From NCBI GenBank assembly GCA_946894095.1, contig OX335659.1:7943501-8007500 (forward strand): a stretch of 64,000 bases of DNA, in the 5' to 3' direction. Below, in pieces: positions 43,801 through 55,800 of the stretch. The stretch comes from Incurvaria masculella (lineage: Eukaryota; Arthropoda; Insecta; Lepidoptera; Incurvariidae). A model generated the notes under the pieces. That model made no database searches and was not told the DNA's origin. It saw only the letters and a list, made by a program, of their open reading frames with translations. Each line of letters begins with the position of its first letter. The first letter of the stretch is position 1. Made by a program: the position numbers and the translations under genes.

Positions 43801-46800
43801 GGCCGCGCGGGCAGTACGCACAGCGGCGCGCGCGCTCCCACTGGTGCGTGAGCACGTGCGACGACAGCGCCGCCTTGATGTGGAACTGCTTGTCGCACTT
43901 CGGACACTTGTACGCTGGAATTATGTTTGAATCGCTAGCTGCAATACCCTGGCTTATGGAGGTTGTGGCTTTTTCTTAAAACTTGTTTCATTATTGATCG
44001 ACCTAATACTTAATGTTTATGGATATGCATGTCTTGAACAATCATTGGATTTGTTTTGACCGAGCTGAAATAATCGCTGTCGAAAAATAATATATACCGC
44101 GCTTGGTACGAGAATCCTTTGAGAATTCAAGACGTCCGAATTTCAACAGTTTGAGGCTATCATTGTCTTGGTCTCCAGTACTGGCACAATGTGGCAACAC
44201 AAGCGTTCAGCTGGCCACATTAACGCATAGTGACACCGTGAGCATAGTTAGAACGGATAATTTCATTGCCCAACGATATGCTGTGTTACTACCCGCATCT
44301 GTAGCCGAAGGACCTTTAGTTGTTCGGCGTGAGAGGTCCTCGAGGTTACGCCGCGATCCTGACGATGTCCGCAATGTGGTGGACGAAACGTCGGAAAGAT
44401 ACGGATATACAGTGTATAAGCTTTTACACTGTATATCCGTAAACATTACGTATTATGGGTCACATATTGTTTGCAAAAACTTATTACAATGGAAATTATG
44501 TCACATGAAAGAAGGAACATTTTAAGTAACAATAAATAAAAAAATATATTGATACCAGTTTTATATTCAGACATTTGCATCTGGGGGAAAAGCTAGTAAG
44601 GGACGAGGAAATTGCATTGAGGAGGTCTAGTCCGGTCCTGTATGAACGAATCGGTTTCGATTCAAATCCGATTGTATCTGATTCAAGCCAGTTTGAATTC
44701 AATTCAATGGTGGTGTGGGAGGCCATGGATGATAGCAGGGGATGTTTTATGTTCGTCAGCTTGCATTTCATCCCACAGTGGCAAATCGAAACAGCAATAA
44801 ATAAGAACAACATTATTAAGATGAATACAAAACAATGATTACTGACGTTTATTAGCATCGTGGGACTTGAGGTGAATCCGGAGGCTGATCTCGTTGATGA
44901 AGGCCCTCTTTTTGCTCTTGCAGCCTTTGTACGAGCAGCGCAGCTCCGGGGCACCCTCGTGTACCCGCACCTCGTGCGACCTCAACCTGCGCATAGATAA
45001 ACAAATGTTAACTATGGTAAAAAGGGTTTTTTTTTATGCGACCTGACATGGATGGCTAATACCACACAACTACCGTTATGATATTAGCCCAATACACCAC
45101 ATTCCCGAAGGAATTAGGTGCCATGCCAGGACCTTCCCTTTATGAGCACGGCTACATTGAACTAGATTGAAAACACGGACAATTTTTCATTGCCGCTTCG
45201 ACCATCTTTTCATCCAATGCGATGGTACCAACCCAGGCGGGCTTAAACCCTACCACCTAGTAGGGGAAGGGGACCTACAGTTTTACATGGATTCTGAACC
45301 ATGGAGCAGCTCGCATTCGTGACGAAATGCACTTATCGAACTCTGAAAGAGAAAGACAGTGGTGCAAGTTGGTATTGAACCCGGGCCTCTGGTACGCTAG
45401 GCCAGTCCCTGCGCCACTAGGCTACGGGCCTACGGGCGTTAAAGTAGCATTTCATTTAATTTCTTATCGATAGGTAGGATACCTAAACTTAGACACGTAA
45501 TCAATCTGTCGGATCGAAAACAGAAGACATACAAATTTTATAAATGAAGTGATTAAAAATAGCTTTATGTTGCCCCATTTTTAATACCACTGCTCACAGC
45601 AGCAATTCAAATGAGTTAATTCAATACCCTTTCTCACATACATCATTATTATATTTATTTTTTAATGTAACTGGACATGGATGGCTAATACCAAACTGAC
45701 AGTCAGATATTAGCCTAACACACCACATGGGGACTATGCCAGGACTTTCCCTATTTTGCTCGGCTACATTGAACTGGATGGAAAACACGGACCATCCAGT
45801 TCAAAACATTGCAATGAGAGTCAGATTCTCAGATGATTCAATGTAAAATGTGATATGGGAGTAGACTTGGTGATTTTGTGACAGCATGGAGCGAGATAAC
45901 TAATATGATCAAAGTCATCTTACTGATGCATGAGGGTGGTTTGTTTATTTCTGAGAAAAACTAACTGGTGCTGGTGCTAACTATATGCGCCCGACATTAA
46001 GGACACTCACTTGTTCCTGCTGGGGAAGGCCTTGCTGCATTGCGCGCACGTGATGCTGCTGTGGCCGGTGTGGCGGAAGGTGTGCGCGGTGAGCTCGTGC
46101 GCATGGATGAAGGAGCGTTCACACAGCAGGCACTGGTGCGGCTTGCGCGCGGCGTGACGCAGCGCGTGCCGCCGGAGGGTCTCCGCCGACTTTGTGTTCG
46201 TTTATGCGCCCGACATTCAGGACACTCACGTGTTTCAGCTGGGGAAGGCCTCGCCGCATTGTGCGCACGTGATACTGCAGTGGCCGGTGTGGCGGAAGGT
46301 GTGCGCGGTGAGCTCGTGCGCATGGATGAAGGAGCGTTCACACAGCAGGCACTGGTGCGGCTTGCGCGCGGCGTGACGCAGCGCGTGCCGCCGGAGGGTC
46401 TCCGCCGACTTTGTGTTCGTTTATGCGCCCGACATTCAGGACACTCACGTGTTTCAGCTGGGGAAGGCCTCGCCGCATTGTGCGCACGTGATACTGCAGT
46501 GGCCGGTGTGGCGGAAGGTGTGCGCGGTGAGCTCGTGCGCATGGATGAAGGAGCGTTCACACAGCAGGCACTGGTGCGGCTTGCGCGCGGCGTGACGCAG
46601 CGCGTGCCGCCGGAGGGTCTCCGCCGACTTTGTGTTCGTTTATGCGCCCGACATTCAGGACGCTCACGTGTTTCAGCTGGGGAAGGCCTCGCCGCATTGT
46701 GCGCACGTGATACTGCAGTGGCCGGTGTGGCGGAAGGTGTGCGCGGTGAGCTCGTGCGCATGGATGAAGGAGCGTTCACACAGCAGGCACTGGTGCGGCT

Positions 46801-49800
46801 TGCGCGCGGCGTGACGCAGCGCGTGCCGCCGGAGGATCTCCGCCGACTTTGTATTCGTTTATGCGCCCGACATTCAAGACACTCACGTGTTTCTGCTGGG
46901 GAAGGCCTCGCCGCATTGCGCGCACGTGATGCTGCTGTGGCCGGTGTGGCGGAAGGTGTGCGCGGTGAGCTCGTGCGCATGGATGAAGGAGCGTTCACAT
47001 AGCAGGCACTGGTGCGGCTTGCGCGCGGCGTGACGTAGCGCGTGCCGCCGGAGGATCTCCGCCGACTTTGTGTTCGTTTATGCACCCAACATTCAGGACA
47101 CTCACGTGTTCCTGCTGGGGAAGGCCTCGCCGCATTGCGCGCACTTGATGCTGCTGTGGCCGGTGTGGCGGAAGGTGTGCGCGGTGAGCTCGTGGGCCTG
47201 GATGAAGGAGCGTTCACACAGCAGGCACTGGTGCGGCTTGCGCGCGGCGTGACGCAGCGCGTGCCGCCGGAGGATCTCCGCCGACTTGCACTTGAAGTTG
47301 CACTGTGCAAGCACACTATTTGCAGGTATGAACGAGTTGAGGGACATGTAAAAAAATGTGTGACAAACGACAAGTTGAATTACTTAAGCACATTAAGTAC
47401 CCGAATCTGGGCAAAGATCTACCCCAAATGTAACAATCTGCGATACAATAATAATATAATCTAATCCATTCTTATAATACTATTAGGCTAATCATTTTCA
47501 AAAGTACAGCTATCTCTAAGTCAGAATACCAATTCTTCAAATTTGTTCTTCATAAAGGTAATCATTAAAAAATCATCGATAACTTAAACTTATGTAAACA
47601 ACCCAAAGAAATAAAAACATTTGTAAGCATACTTACATTACTAAATTTCCAGCGGAGCATCAAAAGGAAATTAATAAATTGTTAATATAAGTTCAACATG
47701 GAGGCATTGTATCATATGAGATTACCGTGAGTTACACTCATTAGAGAGTTTGTAGAACCGACTTACTTGCAGTGTGTTGATGGATGTTGCGATGCTACGG
47801 ACCAAACGTTTGGTTCATCAGGCGAGTACCTGTGCTGGCGGCAGTCAACAGGGAATGTGTTTCGTCCGAAACATTGCATCAACCATACAACACCGTGAGC
47901 AAGCCGTTTTTTTCCAAACCTTAAAATCAAGGCATTGCTAATAGGCATAACATTATTGTGCGTTTGTGAGGATCAATTGAGTCAATCGGGTACCTTTTCG
48001 CAATTGAAATTCTTCTCTCCGTGTATGAGCAGGTGCTTTACGAAAGCGACGCGGCTCCTCACTGACTTCCCACATATGTCACACTCGTGCCTGTTTGCTG
48101 TAAAACATTTCTCAATGTAAGTCGGTAATAAAATACACATCGTAACAAGAGTGTTACACGACCAAATGGTGCACATTCGAAGATTATATTTCGCAATATA
48201 AAAAAAAAATATATTATATTATTAATCAATAAAAAAAGACTTTAATGAATTAATATTTACATGTAAGAAGAAATACTGGATAAGAATAAGGAAGAAAACT
48301 GCTCATTTATCAAAACAGGTGGAGTCTAAGCAAGCTCACCTAAAAGATCTGTCAAAGTTGTCAGATACCATACAAAATAACACAGAATAGATTTGAAAAT
48401 TTGATTTACTCAATCTATGTAATTGAAATAACTTAATTTTCATCATGCATCGTGGAGTACATCTTTCAACTAAAAATCGTAAATCAAACTTGACAGGAAT
48501 GACAGTTTTGAGGTTTTTAAGGTGAGGTCGCTCATGCGACATCTACAATAAGCTTTGAGTTTTCTTTCCCATACTCCCCCAAAACAGCTTCCGTTTTAAG
48601 TAAATATAATGTTTCGTACTAAACAGGTACGTCGCTTATTTCAAGGAAGTGTATGTATGCATAATCGAATATGTTAAAGCATTAAATAAATGTATGTAGG
48701 TATAATCTTAAACACTGTTTGTAGAAGGCATTGATTACGGGAGGAGGGTCGGTTATATTACGGTCGATTATACATACATACATGTCACATTCCTTAGCTT
48801 TGATTTTGGCCTGAAATTTTTTTTTCAACTTGAAATTCGTTTACAAGCCCATTGCAATCAAAACATTTAAAACATTGAGGATTTTTTTTTTCTGTAACTA
48901 CCCACGAAACAATACTAATCACTGGTGCAATATATCTTACCCTAAAATAAATAAAAGTGCATCAATCATAATAAAACAATTGAATTTAAATAGCCTGAGA
49001 TCAGTTCTCTGTGGTGTGGTGTGGGCATCAACATGTCTAAGTGCTATGTGTGTGTAAAATCACTCGGAAGTGAGGCCATACAGTGTGATGGATGCAAACG
49101 GGATCTGTGCATTAAGTGCAGCGAACTGAGTTCCACAGAGGCACGGAGCATGGCTCTCAAGTCCAGGATTTTGATGTTTTTCTGCTCCCAATGTAAGGTA
49201 GGAATTTTCCAAGTTCCTCAACTATTTAAACTTATTGAAGAACTGAAGTCGGAGATCGCAACCTTAAGCAAGAATAATGTAAACACTGCTCCTTCTCATC
49301 CGGCCATGACTGAGAATGTTATACGAGAGGTCAGGGAGAGAGAATATAGGTCTCGAAATGTAATTGCCTTCAACGTTCCAGAGTGTCCTTCCGATGAAAC
49401 TCGTGACAAAATTAAGTTTGATGAGGAACAAATTAATGAGTCACTGGGAGATATACTCACTGAATCTAAGTCAAAAATTTTCAGACTTATTCGCCTTGGT
49501 AAGCCGTCAGACAAACCCAGGCCCCTAAAACTTGTGTGTAGGTCAAAGTATGACGCCCATAACATTTTGAAGAATAAAAAAAAGGTGAAGGGCACGGTTT
49601 CACTAGCACCCGATCAGACACCTATGCAGAGAAATGAACTGCTAGAACTGCGCAAGGAGTTAACTGCTCGAACCGAGGCCGGCGAGACAAATCTTACCAT
49701 AAAATATGTAAGGGGCAGCCCGAGCATTGTCAATGTGTCAAAAAACTAATAACCACAAAAATACTAGATCCCCTCATTACATTGACCTTGCTTTATACGA

Positions 49801-52800
49801 ATCTGGACTCGCTCCCTCCAAAATTTGATTTACTTTTGCTAGAAATAAACATAAACAAGCCCTCATTTGTTCTGCTAGCTGAAACTTGGCTTAAAAGTGC
49901 AGATCGGAGCGCTACCTACCACATACCGTGTTATAGTCTGTACCGTCAAGACCGGATTCATCGCTCGAAGAAACGAGGGGGTGGAGTGGCAATCTACGTT
50001 AGAAATAATATTAATGGACACCCAATCATAGCCAGTGTCAACTCTATGTACACCCAACCTTCAATAGAAGCACTATATTTGGATGTTCGAGTGAGCCACT
50101 TTCATTTTCTATTAGTCGCTGTTTACCGACCAGATGACACTGATTACACGCATCATGACCAATTGTTGTATGACAATCTTAAAAGAGCCATGGAAAAGAA
50201 TACAGTGGTCATCGCAGGCGATTTTAATTACCGGAACATATGTTGGCCTCTCACAGCGACACAGAGGTGTGATGGCTCATCCTTAATCTTTCAAGAATTG
50301 TTTCTCAACAGCTCCCTTGTGCAACTAGTCACCGAACCAACGAGATATAGAGAAAATAACACCCCGTCACTGCTCGATCTCATTTTATGCAACGATGACT
50401 GCCTCATTACTGACCTTTGGCTCCGATCACCGATTGGTAAAAGTGATCATGTATGCATATATTTTCAGATACAGTATCAAATTGAAAAATGCGCTGTAAA
50501 AAACTCAGAACCGAGAAGACTTCACCATAAAATCAACTTTGAGAGTTTCCAAAGAGACCTCACTACCGACCTTGATATAGATCTCCACGATGCAAATGCT
50601 CAAGAGAAATGGAATAAATTTCGTAGCCTGGTACTATCTAACATCGAAAAGCATGCTCCACTTAAGAGATATACCAAACCGAGTAATAAACCATGGATAG
50701 ACGCAGATGCTATTGCAATGACTAAGGAAAAATCTCTCCTGTGGAAGATATGCAGAAAACTATCAAGCATATAGATCGGCTAACAATATATGTGTTGCAT
50801 ATACAAGGAAAGCGAGGAGCCTATTTGAGTCCAAAATAGTACAATCTGGAGAAAAAGCTTTTTACTCATTTATACGAAACCAAATGTCATCTAAAGTTAC
50901 AATTCCTCCAGCGGTACGAGATCCTAAAGGAAACATGATAGTAGAGCCGAGCCTAATAGCAGACTGTTTTGCAGAAGAGTTTCAGAAGGCATACTCTTTG
51001 GAGACTCCTATAACCACGCCTCTAGCTCTCGACCAGAGTTTTAGAGTAGCAGAGTCAATCTATGATATCTCCTTTCACCCGGACGCCATAAAGAAAGTAC
51101 TGGAAAATCTCGACTCTGCCTCTTCAACTGGACCAGATGGTATCCCCGGCTCTATCCTAAAAAACTGCTCTAGCGTAATACTACCTGCCTTACAAGACAT
51201 AATGATTTCCTCCTTTGAGTCCGGAACAGTTCCATTGGACTGGAAGCACTCTGTGGTGACCCCAATATATAAAAAAGGCGACAAAATGATTCCATCAAAC
51301 TATAGACCAATAAGCTTGACAAGTATTACTTGCAAGTGCATGGAAAGACTAATAGTGAATAGCTTGCAAAATTTTCTCGGTTCTGAGCACATAATATCTA
51401 CTCACCAGCATGGATTTGTCCCCAGGCGCTCTACGATCACGAATCTACTTGTGTGTCTAAACCACTGGACCCAAGAGTATGATTGTAAAAACCCAGTCGA
51501 TGTGATTTACCTAGATTTTGAACGAGCATTTGACAAAGTTCCTCATAGACGACTACTGGTTAAATTAGAACATCTTGGAATACGAGGAAGGCTTCTAACA
51601 TGGATAGAGAACTACTTGGTCGGCAGAACATACCAAGTGAGAGTGGGTGATTGCCTTTCGGGAGTGAAAGACGTTTTAAGCGGCGTTCCCCAAGGATCAG
51701 TTCTGGCACCGACTCTTTTCGGTCTCTACATCTCCGATATCTGTGCTATTACCCAAGCCATGTCAAGCCTATTCGCCGACGACGCCAAACTCATCGCCAA
51801 CCCCATTGTGAGCAGTGGGACACTCAGAGACGACCTGGACAGAATATTGGAATGGACCCGTCACTGGCTTATACGAACCAATCCTTCGAAATGCACAGTG
51901 CTGCATATAGGGAAGAACAACCCAAGACTCCAGTACAAAATCGGAACAGACATAATAGTCCCTACACAGGCTCAGAAGGATCTTGGAATAACTATCTCAG
52001 AAGACCTAAAATGGGCAAATCATATAGAGACTATAGTTAAACGAGCAAATGCCCTACTCTACGTCATACGGAAATCATTTCAGAACCTGACCATAGAGAC
52101 ATTAATCAAAATATACAAATCTCACATTAGACCACTCCTGGAATATGGATTCCAAATATGGAATCCCTACTTCGTCAAAGATATTACTCTCCTAGAACGA
52201 GTTCAGAGAAGAGCGACCAAGATACCAAAAGTACTGAAGAAGAAACCATACGAGGAAAGACTAAAAGTGCTCAAGCTGACAACCTTGGAACAACGAAGAG
52301 AAAGGGGCGACCTCATAGAAACATACAAGATTCTCAATGACTATTACGACTGTCCAGAACTGCAGAACCTCTTCACTAGAAACACAAATAGTCATCTCCG
52401 TGGTCATAGCCTAAAGCTCAATGCCACTGTCAGCTCAACAAACCCGAGACAACACTTCCTGTCGAATAGAGCAGTTGAAATGTGGAACAAGTTGCCAGAA
52501 GATGTCGTTGAAGCACCCACCACCAATTCTTTTAAAAACAGACTTGACAAACACCTAAAAACACTAAACTAAAGTAACCGTAATAACAAAGCACCAGTGA
52601 GCCCAGACATGAACACATCAGCTTAGGCTGCTCGTTCATCAAATAAATAAATAAATAAATAAATAAAATATGAAAACAGAAACAAATAAGTGAAGCGTAC
52701 CTTCATGAGCTATGGAATTGTGGCGTAGGAGGGCGTTAAATGATCGGAGCACGCTGCTGCAGCGGCGGCAGTTGTAGCCCATGGCTTCCTTAGTGATGTG

Positions 52801-55800
52801 CCAGCGTAGGTGACTCATGAGGTTGTCTTTCCGCGAAAATGTATTTTGGCACACCTGCAATTTGACAACTTTGTTAATTTGCGTTTGACACGAATTGGCA
52901 TTTTTTTACTGGGCGTCTGGCACTAAGAAGTAAACAAGTGGTCCCACTGCATTTCTACCCAGTGTCTTAAGGAATTTATCGTTTGTTGTTCGGATTCCAT
53001 GTAAAACTGCAACCTCAAAGGTTATTATGCCATCAAAAAGCGGCCATGAAAATTGTCCACGTTTACTATCCAGTTCAATGAAGTGGTGCGATAGGGACGG
53101 TTCTGGCATGGCACCTAGTTCCCATAAGGTGTTTTGGGCTATCATCATGACATTAGGGGTGGTAGGTACCTACTAGCCATCCATGTTCAGTGACATAAAA
53201 AGCTTAACTTAAAGACTCACGAAATATTTAACTTTAACCAGTTTGGCATGTTTATCTTAATTCTGATCATACTCAAGTAGTATAATCAGAATTAAGATAA
53301 ACATGCCCAAACTTTTCAACTCTCTGACAGCCAGTTCATATTATTTTGCGTGCATACAACTGTTTGAGACACTTTTACAATACCAAAAGATTGCCTGAAT
53401 TTGAGACTTACATGCACCTACATGCTGTCTCGCAACTGAGAACTGTCCAATTTGACAGCGCTCATGCACTACCTCAAAACCGTAAGTACCGTAAGCAAAA
53501 GTGAAAAATAACAATAGCTGACATCACCAACGAATGCTTATAATTTACAGCTCAAACGATGGGCAGTTTGAGTGCATGATGTTATCCGAAGTGGTGTAAG
53601 CGAATCTGAAGAATTTGATTGACTTCCGACATCAAGCACTTCAGCAAGAAAATAAAAATAAAATACACATAGATGTAAGACATTGTGCACAATGCTAACC
53701 TCACAGGTGAACAAGAACCGCCTTTGGCCATTGCAACCCTTTTGGTCCAGGTGGCGCACGAGGTGGTACGGCCGCGAGAATGTTTGCTCGCAGTGGGGGC
53801 ACGCTGTTTTCACCGTGTCGTGCGTCAGCAAGTGGTTCTTTAACACTTTCTTGTTGGGGCACCGAGCCGCGCACTTGTCGCAATGCAGACTCTTCGGCGA
53901 ATTGGAATGTATTTCTTTTAGGTGCTTTTTGTAAGAATCTTTATATATGAACTTTTTGTTGCACTCCTTGCATGTGAATGCAGGCTGTGGGAAAAATCGA
54001 ACAATTAATCCATTTTACTTATATTGCCTGTGATGATGATAGTGTTCCAATACCTGCGGTGGGAGAACAAACGAAACGATACGGCGATCGATAACTTTGT
54101 TTGTTTTAACGAGAAAGTTAGACGATTATTCGACTGAAATGTACACATTTCTAACTACCTGTAACTATATTCTATTTCTTTTTGTCAACCATATATGTGA
54201 AATGTATTAAAGGGGTTTATAATAATTTCTTGTAAAAAATGTCCATACCCTCACATAGATACTTTACTCATAAGTATCAGCACAGGTTAATTTTCTTTAA
54301 TCCATTCGGTGGCTGTTAGTTTGCCAAAATTGCGATTTTTAGTTTCATGGCAAAATGCTGGGAGCTACACCAGAGCCTGTAGTCTCAGATGTCACCTAAA
54401 TTGGCGTTTACGGCAAACCGATGGACTAGCCAAATGTATGGAGAAATTAAAGAGCGCGCGTAGTCGGCATTAAGCAAACTAATATTTGCAAGTCTGAGGT
54501 TGTAAGGTTGACAGCTTACTCACCGTCGCCGTAAATACGTTGACGTTGCCGTTTACGCCGACTTTACGTTTTCATGCAAATTGGAAGTCCGAATTTGACT
54601 TTGACAGGTTGGGGAGTAAAACCACAGAATATCTAGTAAAAACTTGTATGGAGTTTGACATTTTTACGTAACTTTGAAGTTCCGTAAACGCCAATTTAGG
54701 TGAGAACTCGGACTGACCACTCAGCACAGTGATAATGGGCACATAATAATACATCCTCTACACAAAAGACAAACATGTTCAATTCTGAGTATGCCATAAT
54801 CTCTAATAGAGATGGTTTTCTCTATTTAGTATTTCTGGTTTCAGTAAAAATAAAATTGAATTAAGTTATTTTTAATACCTTTGATATAGTAACATAGCAA
54901 TAAAAACTACCTTAGAAGGCTTAAGGAAGTGATAAGCCTTCCCCGTCGCTTCCTTGATACGGCCATTGTCGTTAGTGGTGGGGACACTGCAGTAGTAACG
55001 ATGTCGCTTTAGTCCAACCGTAGTGGTAAATGTTCGATCACAAGTGTCGCAAGCGTATAACGTTGGCGACGCCTTTATCTCCACCTGGATATTTCAATAA
55101 TAAAACCTTTATAAATATGCAATGGGAGCCAGAGAAATTAATTATCGTACACAGCGAGCATTGTAGGACAAGAGTAGAGATCAAAACTCATTCGTATGGT
55201 GGCAGCGGGGCCACGAGTTAGTGGAAAACGTAAACCTGTAGTTCGTATCACTAAATAGCGTTCCTATGAAGTTTTTATGTTTTCTTACGTGTTGTTGGAA
55301 CTCGAATCGGCGGTGCCGCCATTGTGTGTGAAGGTGGCTACTCGCCCCCATTTTTTTCTTTAGGGAAACTGACATTGATGGCTAATACCACACAACTACC
55401 GTTATGATATTAACCCAATACACCACATTCCCGAAGAAATTAGGTGCCATACCGGGACCTTCCCTTCAGGAGCATTGCTACACTGAACTGAATGGGAAAC
55501 CCGAACAACTTTTCATTGCCGCTTCAATTATAGTTTCATCCAATGCGGTGGTACCAACCGGGGCAGGTTTTTTTATGTTCAGCGCGGCATATGGCGCACG
55601 CCAGGACCTCACATAAAAGGTCCCGACGACGACCATGGGCTTTTGGACTTTCACACGTGCTGTGAAAAGCATGGCGGCCGACCAGATGCTTCTTTTCACT
55701 ATGTTTGAAGGACCCCAGGTGTACTTTGAGGGAAAAACTTCGGCCGGGAGACGATTCCATTGTTTACTCCCATCCTTCCATGCTCGCTGACTGTGCATGA

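Larger units (their letters stand above)
44100..44440 (+). mobile_element. Penelope-like element 3' fragment
   Basis: The frame at 44103 has VRESFENSRRPNFNS followed by LSLSWSPVL, the end of the GIY-YIG region. After the coding end comes a noncoding stretch with the hammerhead-like motif (44355-44395) and a 16-bp perfect hairpin (44401-44440). Confidence 0.65.
48830..52669 (+). mobile_element. Nearly full-length CR1/Jockey-like LINE
   Basis: ORF1 with a PHD-like zinc motif, ORF2 with endonuclease and RT, and an (AAAT)n 3' tail at 52641-52669. Sits between exons 4 and 5 of the zinc-finger gene in the opposite orientation. ORF2 is broken by one frameshift near 50750. The left boundary is approximate. 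Confidence 0.85.

Noticed and set aside
45340..45440. Possible functional tRNA gene
   Set aside because: The boxes are present but no complete cloverleaf with a matching acceptor stem could be drawn; it is the head of a SINE.
45997..47373. 458-codon open frame on the minus strand and 320-codon open frame on the plus strand
   Set aside because: Both are shadows of the GC-rich 219-bp zinc-finger exon repeat. Their translations are periodic and unlike any protein, and the true frame reads C2H2 fingers.
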